NCBI RefSeq assembly: GCF_030378165.1 | Contig: NZ_CP119766.1 | Location: 1,364,001-1,428,000, forward strand | Origin: Flavobacterium panacagri | Lineage (GTDB): Bacteria > Bacteroidota > Bacteroidia > Flavobacteriales > Flavobacteriaceae | Length of the DNA stretch: 64,000 nt | Direction: 5' to 3' | Shown: positions 8,756 through 17,271 of the stretch, in pieces | Layout of the letters: every line of letters begins with the position of its first letter | Position numbering within the stretch: position 1 is the stretch's first letter | Program-made: the position numbers and the translations under genes | Notes under the pieces: generated by a model | Database searches by the model: none | Told to the model about the DNA's origin: nothing | Seen by the model: the letters and a program-made list of their open reading frames with translations, nothing else

Positions 8756-10636
8756 ATGCGAAAAATTATTTTACTTTCTTTTCTAAGCTTTGGTTTAAAC
8801 GCAGCTTTTGCTCAAAGCACTTCCTATTGGCAGCAACATGCCGATTATAAAATGGAGGTTTCCATGGATGTAAAAAATTATCAGTACAAAGGGAAACAAG
8901 AATTGGTTTACACTAACAATTCTCCTGATACATTGAAAAAAGTATTCTATCATTTATATCCAAATGCTTTTCAGCCAGGAAGCGAAATGGATGCACGTCT
9001 TCATTTCATTAAAGATCCAGACGGAAGAATGGTCAATAAAACCAAAGACGCGAATGGAAAAGATGTAAAACAAAGCAGAATAGAGACTTTAAAGCCAAAT
9101 GAAATTGGTTTTTTAAAGATTGCAAATTTCAAACAAGATGGTGCTGTTGCTCAAACAAGAGTTTCTGGAACTATTTTAGAAGTTACTTTGGCTAAACCAA
9201 TTCTGCCTAATTCTAAAACTACATTTACATTAGATTTTGATGGACAAGTACCAGTTCAGGTTCGTCGTTCAGGAAGAAATAATTCGGAAGGAATTGAACT
9301 TTCAATGTCACAATGGTATCCAAAATTAGCCGAATTTGATTTCGAAGGATGGCACGCAGATCCCTATATCGCAAGAGAATTTCATGGTGTTTGGGGGAAT
9401 TTTGACGTAAAAATTACAATCGACAAAGAATACACAATTGGAGGTTCAGGATATTTACAAGATAAAAATTCAATCGGACATGGTTATGAAGATGCTGGTG
9501 TAACGGTGGTTTATCCTAAAAAAGCAAAAACATTAACATGGCATTTTATTGCGCCAAATGTTCACGATTTTACTTGGGCGGCCGACAAAGATTATGCACA
9601 TGATATTGTAAAAGGACCAAACGATGTCGATTTACATTTCTTCTACAAAAACACACCAAAAGTGGCAGAAAACTGGAAACAATTGGAGCCTTTAATGGTA
9701 AAAGTTATGGATTATTACAACAACAGAGTAGGGCAATATCCATATAAACAATACTCCTTTATTCAAGGTGGAGATGGTGGAATGGAGTATGCAATGTGTA
9801 CTTTAATGTTAGGAAACGGAACGCTGGAAGGAATTCTTGGAACAGCAACTCACGAATTAGGACATTCTTGGTTCCAGCATATTTTGGCTTCAAACGAATC
9901 AAAACACCCTTGGATGGACGAAGGTTTTACCACTTACATCGAAGACAGTGCTTTGAATGAATTAAAAGGAGATAAAAAAGAAGTAAATCCGTTTAAAGGA
10001 AATTACAATGCTTATTACAATTTAGTAAATTCTGGTAAAGAACAGCCTCAAACAACGCACGGAGATCGTTATGACGAAAACCGTCCATACAGTATTTCAT
10101 CTTATATTAAAGGAAGTATTTTCCTTTCACAGCTAGAATATGTTATTGGAAAAGAGAATGTTGACGCGACTTTGAAAAGATATTTTAACGATTTCAAATT
10201 CAAACATCCAACGCCAAACGATATCAAAAGAACAGCTGAAAGAGTTTCTGGAGCTGAGTTAGATTGGTATTTAACAGACTGGGCACAGACAACCAATACA
10301 ATTGATTATGGTATTAAAGACGTTGCTGACAACGCAGGAAAAACAACCATTTCTTTAGAAAGAATTGGAAGAATGCCAATGCCAATCGACCTAAAAGTAG
10401 ATTACACTGACGGAACTTCTGAAACATTCTACATTCCTTTAAGAATGATGAATTTCATTAAACCAAATCCGAACCCAAATCAAAAAAGAACGGTTTTAGA
10501 AGACTGGCCTTGGGCACAGCAAAACTATAGTTTTACGATTGACAAAAACAAAACAGCAATCAAAAAAATCACTATTGATCCAAGCGGATTAATGGCTGAT
10601 GTAAAACAAGCAAATAATGTTTTTGAAGTGAAGTAA
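8756..10636 (+). CDS. M1 family zinc metallopeptidase (aminopeptidase N-like)
   Basis: A 626-residue exported peptidase with a Sec signal peptide (residues 1-19, ending AFAQ). The M1 zinc site is HELGH (H366, E367, H370) followed 18 residues later by E389 in WMDEG. GGMEY at 341-345 occupies the exopeptidase motif position (GAMEN in classical members). The N-terminal beta-sandwich domain occupies roughly residues 25-270. It is shorter than E. coli PepN (about 870 residues) because the C-terminal superhelical domain is reduced. It probably trims peptides in the periplasm or at the surface. It is followed by a strong terminator. Confidence 0.93.
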   Translation: MRKIILLSFLSFGLNAAFAQSTSYWQQHADYKMEVSMDVKNYQYKGKQELVYTNNSPDTLKKVFYHLYPNAFQPGSEMDARLHFIKDPDGRMVNKTKDANGKDVKQSRIETLKPNEIGFLKIANFKQDGAVAQTRVSGTILEVTLAKPILPNSKTTFTLDFDGQVPVQVRRSGRNNSEGIELSMSQWYPKLAEFDFEGWHADPYIAREFHGVWGNFDVKITIDKEYTIGGSGYLQDKNSIGHGYEDAGVTVVYPKKAKTLTWHFIAPNVHDFTWAADKDYAHDIVKGPNDVDLHFFYKNTPKVAENWKQLEPLMVKVMDYYNNRVGQYPYKQYSFIQGGDGGMEYAMCTLMLGNGTLEGILGTATHELGHSWFQHILASNESKHPWMDEGFTTYIEDSALNELKGDKKEVNPFKGNYNAYYNLVNSGKEQPQTTHGDRYDENRPYSISSYIKGSIFLSQLEYVIGKENVDATLKRYFNDFKFKHPTPNDIKRTAERVSGAELDWYLTDWAQTTNTIDYGIKDVADNAGKTTISLERIGRMPMPIDLKVDYTDGTSETFYIPLRMMNFIKPNPNPNQKRTVLEDWPWAQQNYSFTIDKNKTAIKKITIDPSGLMADVKQANNVFEVK

Positions 10637-10650
10637 TCTTCAAACAAGAA

Positions 10651-10688
10651 TAAAAAAAGTCCCGTTTATTAATTAAACGGGATTTTTT
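10651..10688 (+). terminator. Intrinsic terminator of the M1 peptidase gene
   Basis: Stem TCCCGTTTA (10660-10668) with TAAACGGGA (10674-10682), a five-base loop, a preceding A-run and a run of six T. Confidence 0.88.
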
Positions 10689-10727
10689 AGTTTCAGGAGC
10701 ATCACAAAAGGCATTTTAATTTACATG

Positions 10728-10800
10728 GTTCCCGCTCTCGGCTATATCTCGCTGTTGCCCGACGTCGGGCCAGCAAGGATACCGCCTCCATCGGGGCTAG
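10728..10800 (-). repeat. GC-rich dispersed-type element with central 14-bp palindrome
   Basis: This stands out as GC-rich in AT-rich DNA. Its centre is the perfect palindrome GCCCGACGTCGGGC (10757-10770), flanked by GCTG and CAGC, which extend the hairpin with a two-base bulge. Read on the minus strand it has arms TAGCCCCGAT and GATATAGCCGAGAGCGGGAA around the hairpin. From memory, flavobacterial genomes carry many intergenic copies with similar arms and a variable central stem; that recollection needs a search. Only one copy is in this window. Confidence 0.6.
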
Positions 10801-10864
10801 ATACAAACAATTCGCTTTTTTTAAAGATTTATTATAAAAACGTTTACTTTTTTAGTAGAAGATT

Positions 10865-10984
10865 AATTGCCTCCAGCTTTAGCTGGAGGAAGAAGATTTG
10901 AAAGGCAATGGGCTTTAGCCAAACCACGACAGTTTTGGCTAAAGCCCTTTGCTTGAATTCATTTTACATCCAGCTAAAGCTGGA
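10865..10984. repeat. MITE-like palindromic element, copy 1 (degenerate right end)
   Basis: A nested palindrome of the form A-B-B'-A'. A is CCTCCAGCTTTAGCTGGAGG (10870-10889). B is GGGCTTTAGCCAAA (10910-10923) with B' TTTTGGCTAAAGCCC (10933-10947). A' is the shortened TCCAGCTAAAGCTGGA (10969-10984). A second, more complete copy lies at 28975-29101. It has no coding capacity, consistent with a non-autonomous mobile or REP-type element. Confidence 0.8.
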
Positions 10985-11024
10985 CGCTATTCAATCTTTT
11001 TATAAAATTAAATGGTTTATTGAT

Positions 11025-11963
11025 TTAACTCAAATGCTCAATCATATCTTTGGTCATCGATTCCAAATCAAATTTATGATTCCACCCCCAGTCTTCCCTT
11101 GCTGAAGAATCATCAATACTAGCCGGCCAGCTGTCCGCAATTTTTTGACGGAAATCTGGATTGTAAGTGATTTCAAATTCTGGAATATGTTTTTTGATTT
11201 CCGCAGCAATTTCAGTTGGTGTAAAACTCATTGCGGCTAAATTGTATGAAGAATGTATTTTGATCTCTTCAACTGGTGATTTCATGATGTTGATTGTTGC
11301 ATCAATGGCATCATCCATGTACATCATTGGCATTTTGGTTTCAGCAGATAAAAAGCATTCGTATTTTTTATCGGCAATAGCCTTATAAAAAATATCAACT
11401 GCATAATCTGTCGTTCCACCGCCTGGAGGAGTCGACCAGCTGATTAACCCTGGATAACGAATACTGCGAACATCTACACCGTATATATTATGATAGTATT
11501 CGCACCATCTTTCTCCTGCTTGTTTACTAATGCCGTAAACAGTAGAAGGTTCCATTACGGTATATTGAGGTGTGTTTTCTTTTGGAGTTGTTGGCCCAAA
11601 AACAGCGATACTGGATGGCCAGAAAATCTTCTGAATCTTTTTAGCTTTTGCTAAATTTAAAACATGAAAAAGAGAATTCATATTTAAATCCCAGGCAAAA
11701 GCAGGATTTTTTTCGGCTGTTGCTGATAAAAGAGCCGCCATCAAATAAACATCGGTAATTTGATGTACTTCTACCAAATGTTCAATCTGGTTAAAATCTA
11801 AAGCATTGACCACTTCAAAAGGCCCTGAATTAACAACATCAGTATTTAATTTTCGAATATCAGAAGCGATAACATTTTCGGTTCCGTATAATTTACGCAG
11901 TTTTTGCGTCAGTTCTGTTCCAATCTGACCGCAGGCACCAATGATCAATATTTTAGGATTCAT
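11025..11963 (-). CDS. L-threonine 3-dehydrogenase, extended short-chain (SDR) type
   Basis: A 312-residue NAD-dependent SDR with an N-terminal Rossmann motif GACGQIG (9-15) and the catalytic Tyr143/Lys147 of YxxxK with an upstream Ser (PSS, 118-119). The sequence strongly recalls the SDR-type L-threonine dehydrogenase studied in Flavobacterium frigidimaris and Cupriavidus, which oxidises L-threonine to 2-amino-3-ketobutyrate. It is unrelated to the zinc-dependent Tdh of E. coli. A UDP-sugar epimerase is the alternative, but the PGGGTTDYAVD segment and overall length favour the dehydrogenase. I chose the ATG at 11963; an in-frame TTG two codons upstream (11969) is less likely. A TATATTTG -7 element lies at 11985-11992. 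It stands alone between repeat-rich spacers. Confidence 0.85.
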   Translation of the reverse strand: MNPKILIIGACGQIGTELTQKLRKLYGTENVIASDIRKLNTDVVNSGPFEVVNALDFNQIEHLVEVHQITDVYLMAALLSATAEKNPAFAWDLNMNSLFHVLNLAKAKKIQKIFWPSSIAVFGPTTPKENTPQYTVMEPSTVYGISKQAGERWCEYYHNIYGVDVRSIRYPGLISWSTPPGGGTTDYAVDIFYKAIADKKYECFLSAETKMPMMYMDDAIDATINIMKSPVEEIKIHSSYNLAAMSFTPTEIAAEIKKHIPEFEITYNPDFRQKIADSWPASIDDSSAREDWGWNHKFDLESMTKDMIEHLS

Positions 11964-11984
11964 TTTCAAAGATTTTTAGAGAGA

Positions 11985-11992
11985 CAAATATA
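11985..11992 (-). promoter_or_regulatory. Likely -7 element (TATATTTG) of the threonine dehydrogenase gene
   Basis: Exact TAnnTTTG match on the minus strand, 21 bases upstream of the ATG at 11963. No clear -33 element was found. Confidence 0.45.
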
Positions 11993-12090
11993 ACGTTTTC
12001 GCAATTACTTACGCTTTTTAGAATCATAAATTATAAATTCTATAATTTAAAAGTTTGTTTGTTGGATTATTCTCTATTGACAGCGTGCAA

Positions 12091-12241
12091 TTATTTACCG
12101 AAAAGCACGCAAAGATTTTTATTTTGTATTAAGTTTAGAAAACACAAAGTCCGCAAAGCTGGTTCAATATCTAGCTTTGCGAACTTTGTGTTTTTATAAA
12201 ACGGTTTAATTTTAAAATCTTTGCGTGCTTTGCGGTTAAAT
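12091..12241. repeat. Long TTTGCG-rich inverted repeat
   Basis: Outer arms 12091-12121 (containing AAGCACGCAAAGATTTT) pair with 12213-12240. Inner arms 12139-12160 (AACACAAAGTCCGCAAAGCT) pair with 12173-12195, leaving a 12-base loop. The same GCAAAG/CTTTGC vocabulary recurs in the smaller hairpin at 31391-31424, so this is likely a dispersed flavobacterial intergenic family. Confidence 0.75.
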
Positions 12242-12380
12242 TTTTCATGAAAAAAATTTAAATAAAGAATGATTTACTAAGATTTAATCTATTTAAGATA
12301 TAAATTCTGCAGTAAAAAAATAACCTTGATTTATAGATTCTTTAGCAAAAAACAGAATTCGTAATTGTAAATTTACTTTG

Positions 12381-12388
12381 TAACTTTG
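12381..12388 (+). promoter_or_regulatory. Likely -7 element (TAACTTTG) of the lipoprotein-mfd operon
   Basis: Exact TAnnTTTG match, 19 bases before the ATG at 12408. No clean TTG at the expected distance upstream. Confidence 0.5.
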
Positions 12389-12407
12389 CACCCTAACATT
12401 TTATGAA

Positions 12408-13034
12408 ATGAAATATAGAATAGCGCTGTTTTTACTTTTGATTTTTGGACTGCAATCTTGTCAAAATGAGAATGAAAAGCGTCTTGCTGAAAATGCAAAA
12501 GAAGCTAAGAAAAAAGAAAAAATCTTTAATAATATTAATAAGGGCTGGACTTTTATAGATGAACCCATCAATGAGGTTTCGGAAGAGAATATAAAAAACT
12601 GGGCAGAATGGCGTGATTTCTTAAAAGAAATAGGAGATAAACCTAGAAAAACGATTGGCGCATTTCAGAAAAAATCGGCAGCTATTTCTAAAAAGGCAAT
12701 GGCTTTGAACAATAATATTCCAACTCAGTTCAATCAGCCTCAAATTAAAAGCCGTATTTCGATTTTAATTACTAAAATAAAAATGCTGGATTTGTTTATT
12801 CATTTAAACACTATTCCAGATGATAAAGTTGTTTTTCTGATTCAGGAAATCAATAAAGAATTGATTTCATTGGAAAGACAAATGGATAAAATTGTCGAAA
12901 AAGCCAAAATACCAAAAGAACAAGGAGAAGAAGATTTCTTGAGAATGTTAGATACAACGCGCGCGATTCCGAATTCAAGCGCTCCTCAGGTTCCCATACA
13001 GCCAATAGATCAAAACGCACCAAAAGTTGAGTAA
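12408..13034 (+). CDS. Small alpha-helical lipoprotein of unknown function
   Basis: A 208-residue protein with a signal peptide and lipobox (LQSC, Cys18), so probably anchored to an envelope membrane. The mature part is rich in Lys, Glu and Ile and looks mostly helical; the last 20 residues are Pro/Gln-rich and probably disordered. No domain is recognised. Its final codons overlap the TTG start of mfd by 8 bases, so the two are probably translationally coupled and share the promoter at 12381. The pairing of an envelope lipoprotein with a DNA repair factor is unexplained and may reflect operon convenience only. Confidence 0.8.
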   Translation: MKYRIALFLLLIFGLQSCQNENEKRLAENAKEAKKKEKIFNNINKGWTFIDEPINEVSEENIKNWAEWRDFLKEIGDKPRKTIGAFQKKSAAISKKAMALNNNIPTQFNQPQIKSRISILITKIKMLDLFIHLNTIPDDKVVFLIQEINKELISLERQMDKIVEKAKIPKEQGEEDFLRMLDTTRAIPNSSAPQVPIQPIDQNAPKVE

Positions 13035-16000
13035 AAACGCCTTATATACAATCTATGACAATCTGCCGAAAGCGGAGCAGATTTCTAAAAGTTTACTGGA
13101 AGGAAATCAGATCAAAATGAACCTTAACGGTTTGCTGGGATCTTCTGTTTCCTTTATAATCCGTTCCGTTTTTAAGAAAACAGAACTGCCTTTTTTAATT
13201 GTTTTAGACAACAAGGAAGAAGCGGCCTATTACCTAAACGATTTAGAGCAAATGATCGGAGAGCAGGATGTTTTGTTTTATCCCGCATCTTTCCGTCGTC
13301 CATATCAGGTTGATGAAACTGATAACGCGAACGTTTTGCTTCGTGCCGAGGTTTTAAACCGAATCAATTCTAGAAAAAAACCAGCCATAATTGTAACTTA
13401 TCCAGAAGCGCTTTTTGAGAAAGTAGTAACACGCCAGCAGCTAGATAAAAACACTTTAAAAGTCGCTTTAAACGATAAAATTTCGATTGATTTTATCAAC
13501 GAAGTTTTATTTGAATACGAATTTAAAAGAGTCGATTTTATTACAGAACCGGGTGAATTTTCGGTTCGTGGTGGAATTGTCGATGTCTTTTCTTTTTCAA
13601 ACGATCATCCGTATAGAATTGAGTTTTTTGGAAACGAAGTAGACAGTATCAGAAGTTTTGATGTAGAAACACAGTTATCTGTCGAAACGCATAAGAAAAT
13701 TACAATTATTCCAAATGTTGAAAACAAGGTATTTCAAGAAAACCGTGAAAGCTTTTTAGATTATATTGCGGAAAAAACAGTTCTTTTTATCCAAAATACC
13801 GACGGACTTTTTAGTCAGTTAGACAAACAATTTGCTAGGGCAGAAGAAGCTTTTGAGAAATTATCAAAAGAAATAAAACACGCAACCCCGGAACAATTAT
13901 TCCTGAATCAGGCGGCGTTTATCAAGAGAGCTTTAGATTTTTCTATTGTAGAATTGGCTTCAAAACCAATTTTTAAGACAACAAAAAAATACGAATTTCA
14001 TATTCAGCCTCAGCCATCATTCAATAAACAATTTGATTTACTGCTGAATAATCTGAGCGATAATCACTTTAACGGATACAAAAATTATCTGTTCTGTTCG
14101 AATGAAACACAGGCCAAACGTTTTCACGATATTTTTGAATCATTAGACGAAGCTAATTCAGAGAATATCCGTAAACAATATAATACCGTTGTATTGCCTT
14201 TATACCAAGGTTTTATTGATGAAGAAAATCAGATTACGGCTTATACCGATCATCAGATTTTTGAGCGTTATCATAAATTTAATATCAAAAACGGTTATTC
14301 TAAAAAACAGAATATTACCCTTAAAGAATTAACGGCACTTTCTGTAGGTGATTATGTAACGCATATCGATCACGGAATTGGGAAATTCGGCGGATTGCAG
14401 AAAATTCAGGTGGAAGGCAAAACACAAGAAGCCATAAAATTGGTTTATGCCGATAATGACATTGTGTATGTGAGTATTCACTCGCTTCATAAAATTTCGA
14501 AATACAACGGAAAAGACGGAACACCTCCAAAAATCTACAAATTAGGATCCAACGCTTGGAAAGTTTTAAAACAAAAAACCAAAGCGCGTGTTAAACATAT
14601 TGCATTCAATTTGATTCAATTGTATGCCAAACGTCGTTTAGAAAAAGGCTTTCAGTTTGCGCCAGACAGTTATTTGCAAAACGAATTAGAAAGTTCGTTT
14701 ATTTATGAAGATACTCCAGATCAAACCAAATCAACAGCAGAAGTAAAAGCTGATATGGAAAGCGATCGCCCAATGGATCGTTTGGTTTGCGGGGATGTTG
14801 GTTTCGGAAAAACAGAGGTTGCCATTCGAGCGGCTTTCAAAGCAGTTGATAACAGTAAACAAGTAGCTGTTTTGGTTCCTACTACGATTTTGGCGTATCA
14901 GCATTACAGAACTTTCTCAGAGCGTTTAAAAGATATGCCCGTTTCTATTGGCTATTTAAACCGATTTAGAACTGCAAAACAAAAAACACAGACTTTAAAA
15001 GACTTAGCAGAGGGAAAACTGGATATTGTTATTGGAACACATCAATTAGTAAATAAAAATGTAGTTTTTAAAGACTTAGGTTTATTAATTGTGGATGAAG
15101 AACAAAAGTTCGGAGTTAACGTAAAAGATAAATTAAAAACAATTGCAGCCAATGTTGATACCTTGACATTGACGGCAACACCAATTCCGAGAACGCTTCA
15201 ATTCTCCTTAATGGCAGCACGAGATTTATCTGTAATTACAACACCTCCTCCAAATCGTTATCCAATTGAAACGAATGTGGTTGGTTTTAATGAAGAAATA
15301 ATTCGTGACGCGATTTCGTATGAAATTCAGCGAAACGGACAGGTTTTCTTTATCAATAACCGAATTGAAAATATCAAGGAAATTGCTGGAATGATTCAGC
15401 GTTTGGTTCCAAATGCCAGAGTTGGAATTGGCCACGGACAAATGGACGGCGCCAAACTCGAAGAATTGATGTTAGGTTTTATGAATGGAGATTTTGATGT
15501 TTTGGTAGCCACAACAATCATCGAAAGTGGATTGGACGTTCCAAATGCCAATACGATTTTCATCAATAATGCCAATAATTTTGGACTGTCCGATCTGCAT
15601 CAAATGCGCGGTCGTGTTGGGCGAAGCAATAAAAAAGCATTCTGTTATTTCATCTGTCCTCCTTATTCATCAATGACCGAAGATGCAAGAAAACGTATTC
15701 AAGCATTGGAACAGTTCAGCGAATTGGGAAGTGGTTTCAACATTGCCATGAAAGATCTTGAAATTCGTGGTGCTGGGGATTTATTAGGCGGAGAACAAAG
15801 TGGTTTCATTAATGAAATTGGTTTTGATACGTACCAAAAAATCATGAACGAAGCGATTGAAGAATTAAAGGAAAACGAATTCAAAGATTTATATCCGGAA
15901 GAAAATGATATTGATACCAAAGAATACGTAAAAGACATTCAAATCGATGCCGATTTTGAATTGTTATTTCCTGACGAATATATCAATAACGTTTCGGAAC

Positions 16001-16392
16001 GTTTGGTTTTATACAACGAATTAGGCGCGATAAAAGACGAAGCTGGTTTAAAGGAGTATGAAAGAAAATTGATTGACCGTTTTGGGCCACTGCCAAAACA
16101 AGCGACTGCATTGTTAAACAGCATCAGAATAAAATGGATTGCAACAAAAGTCGGAATCGAGAAACTGGTTTTAAAACAAGGTAAAATGATTGGTTATTTT
16201 GTTTCAGACCAGCAATCCGATTATTACCAGTCGGCGAAGTTTAGGAATGTTTTGAATTTTGTTCAAAAACAAAGTGCGCTTTGTAAAATGAAAGAAAAAC
16301 AAACCGTAAACGGATTACGTTTATTATTGACTTTTGAAAATGTGAAGTCTATAAAACGTGCCCTGGAATTGATGGAGTTGTTTGAGGAGTAA
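13027..16392 (+). CDS. mfd: Transcription-repair coupling factor Mfd
   Basis: A 1121-residue superfamily 2 translocase that removes RNA polymerase stalled at DNA lesions and recruits UvrA. The N-terminal third resembles the UvrB-like, UvrA-binding module. The RNA polymerase-interacting CarD-like domain begins near residue 435 (SVGDYVTHIDHGIG). RecG-like motor motifs are Walker A GDVGFGKTEVA (about 589), the DEEQ box (about 689) and motif VI RGRVGRS (about 860). The TRCF C-terminal domain follows at about 980-1090. Length is normal for the family. The start is a TTG overlapping the preceding lipoprotein stop; the next ATG (13117) would cut conserved N-terminal sequence. It is followed by a strong terminator. 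Confidence 0.97.
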   Translation: MSKNALYTIYDNLPKAEQISKSLLEGNQIKMNLNGLLGSSVSFIIRSVFKKTELPFLIVLDNKEEAAYYLNDLEQMIGEQDVLFYPASFRRPYQVDETDNANVLLRAEVLNRINSRKKPAIIVTYPEALFEKVVTRQQLDKNTLKVALNDKISIDFINEVLFEYEFKRVDFITEPGEFSVRGGIVDVFSFSNDHPYRIEFFGNEVDSIRSFDVETQLSVETHKKITIIPNVENKVFQENRESFLDYIAEKTVLFIQNTDGLFSQLDKQFARAEEAFEKLSKEIKHATPEQLFLNQAAFIKRALDFSIVELASKPIFKTTKKYEFHIQPQPSFNKQFDLLLNNLSDNHFNGYKNYLFCSNETQAKRFHDIFESLDEANSENIRKQYNTVVLPLYQGFIDEENQITAYTDHQIFERYHKFNIKNGYSKKQNITLKELTALSVGDYVTHIDHGIGKFGGLQKIQVEGKTQEAIKLVYADNDIVYVSIHSLHKISKYNGKDGTPPKIYKLGSNAWKVLKQKTKARVKHIAFNLIQLYAKRRLEKGFQFAPDSYLQNELESSFIYEDTPDQTKSTAEVKADMESDRPMDRLVCGDVGFGKTEVAIRAAFKAVDNSKQVAVLVPTTILAYQHYRTFSERLKDMPVSIGYLNRFRTAKQKTQTLKDLAEGKLDIVIGTHQLVNKNVVFKDLGLLIVDEEQKFGVNVKDKLKTIAANVDTLTLTATPIPRTLQFSLMAARDLSVITTPPPNRYPIETNVVGFNEEIIRDAISYEIQRNGQVFFINNRIENIKEIAGMIQRLVPNARVGIGHGQMDGAKLEELMLGFMNGDFDVLVATTIIESGLDVPNANTIFINNANNFGLSDLHQMRGRVGRSNKKAFCYFICPPYSSMTEDARKRIQALEQFSELGSGFNIAMKDLEIRGAGDLLGGEQSGFINEIGFDTYQKIMNEAIEELKENEFKDLYPEENDIDTKEYVKDIQIDADFELLFPDEYINNVSERLVLYNELGAIKDEAGLKEYERKLIDRFGPLPKQATALLNSIRIKWIATKVGIEKLVLKQGKMIGYFVSDQQSDYYQSAKFRNVLNFVQKQSALCKMKEKQTVNGLRLLLTFENVKSIKRALELMELFEE

Positions 16393-16408
16393 AATGATCT
16401 ATTAAGTT

Positions 16409-16448
16409 AAAAAAAGACCAATATAAATATTTATATTGGTCTTTTTTT
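16409..16448. terminator. Bidirectional terminator between mfd and the DUF6169-like gene
   Basis: A perfect 26-bp palindrome (GACCAATATAAAT at 16416-16428 with its complement at 16429-16441) is flanked by A6 on the left and T7 on the right, so it serves both convergent genes. Confidence 0.88.
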
Positions 16449-16457
16449 AGTAATAAT

Positions 16458-16958
16458 TTATGGTTTTTCTCCATTTAAAGTATTGTTGATATTATTAAAA
16501 GCTTTTTCTATGTTCTTACTGTTAGGATTTTCTTTATGAAACATTAAAGAGGTATAGAGTTTAATAGTTTCATTATCCAAGTCAAATTCAAGAATATTAT
16601 TAATCTTCGTAATATTATTAGTCATCGAGCTTTTATTATACCATCTATCAAAAACAGAAAATCTTTGAAAGGCTTTATTATCATTATCATCACAAATATA
16701 AATTAATGCATTTTGAGTATTTTCAAAGAAAACTGTAATAATGCTTTTAATTGTCTCAGAAATTAGTACGTCAAATTGCGCAGGCTGATCGCTAATTTTA
16801 TCTATGGTAATTTGATACACATTTCCAAGCTCTACACTGTCACTTATACAGGAAGCTAATGTGAAATCTTCATAGAAAGCAACTCGGTATTCAATTTGTC
16901 TTTTTGTGAAAAAACTATAATAACCAGAATTAAAAGTATAATTATATTGTTTTAACAA
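16458..16958 (-). CDS. DUF6169-like protein of unknown function
   Basis: A 166-residue soluble protein without signal peptide or membrane segment. It recalls the Bacteroidota family DUF6169 (an F-x-T-x-x-x-x-Y-x-V-x-F N-terminal beta segment followed by a helical C-terminal half), but I am only moderately sure of the family. The start is taken as TTG at 16958; an in-frame TAA lies seven codons upstream, and no ATG is available before the conserved N-terminus. The TTG sits inside the 3' end of a 49-codon gene on the same strand, so translation is probably coupled to it. No known activity; the context (a small basic protein immediately upstream) resembles a two-component cassette. Confidence 0.7.
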   Translation of the reverse strand: MLKQYNYTFNSGYYSFFTKRQIEYRVAFYEDFTLASCISDSVELGNVYQITIDKISDQPAQFDVLISETIKSIITVFFENTQNALIYICDDNDNKAFQRFSVFDRWYNKSSMTNNITKINNILEFDLDNETIKLYTSLMFHKENPNSKNIEKAFNNINNTLNGEKP

Positions 16959-17091
16959 GTTTGATACCTTTTGAAGTTAAGGTTTCGGAGGAAGTTTTTC
17001 CTTGTAAAAAAGAACGTACAGCAACCTTATCTTCTCTCATCTTGATAATTGCTTTTTTAATTACTTCCTTATTTACTGTTGTAGTTTTCAT
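16942..17091 (-). CDS. Small basic protein, 49 residues, overlapping the DUF6169-like gene
   Basis: ATG at 17091, stop TAA at 16944-16942. The product starts MKTTTVNKEV and ends GIKLVKTI. It is strongly basic (many Lys, few acidic residues), with a probable N-terminal helix and a short SFLQGKTSSETLTSKGI segment. It overlaps the start of the downstream DUF6169-like gene by 17 bases in another frame, which is the best evidence that both are translated. No other gene lies within about 180 bases upstream, so it is probably the first gene of the transcript. I do not recognise the family; a DNA-binding or antitoxin-type role is only a guess. Confidence 0.6.
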   Translation of the reverse strand: MKTTTVNKEVIKKAIIKMREDKVAVRSFLQGKTSSETLTSKGIKLVKTI

Positions 17092-17271
17092 ATTGCAAAG
17101 TAACAGATTTAAGTTGAATATTGCAAAATTTGTAGTATTATTTTTTCATTTTAAGGACAAGTGACTGATTTTTAAATAGTTTTTAAATTTAAGTTTTCTT
17201 TATCTTTTATTTAAGAAAAATCTTAGAACTAAAAAGTTTTCTTTGATCCAAATTTTCAAAGACCACTTTAT

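Larger units (their letters stand above)
10637..11024. other. Repeat-filled convergent intergenic region
   Basis: These 388 bp between the M1 peptidase (+) and the threonine dehydrogenase (-) hold, in order, the M1 terminator, a GC-rich hairpin element (10728-10800) and a MITE-like element (10865-10984). I see no gene; the short reading frame crossing the MITE-like element is an artefact of its palindromes. Confidence 0.7.
11964..12407. other. Divergent intergenic region with a long hairpin repeat
   Basis: This 444-bp spacer lies between the divergent threonine dehydrogenase and the lipoprotein-mfd pair. It holds a promoter for each side and a 150-bp inverted repeat (12091-12241). No gene seen. 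Confidence 0.6.

Noticed and set aside
10908..11105. 65-codon frame crossing the MITE-like element
   Set aside because: It is formed by the palindromic repeat and runs antisense into the threonine dehydrogenase gene; no homology-like pattern.
11964..11969. TTG start two codons upstream of the threonine dehydrogenase ATG
   Set aside because: The ATG at 11963 gives the usual N-terminus just before the Rossmann motif.
16961..17164. 67-codon frame on the plus strand
   Set aside because: It is antisense to the 49-residue gene, whose overlap with the DUF6169-like gene gives better coding evidence.
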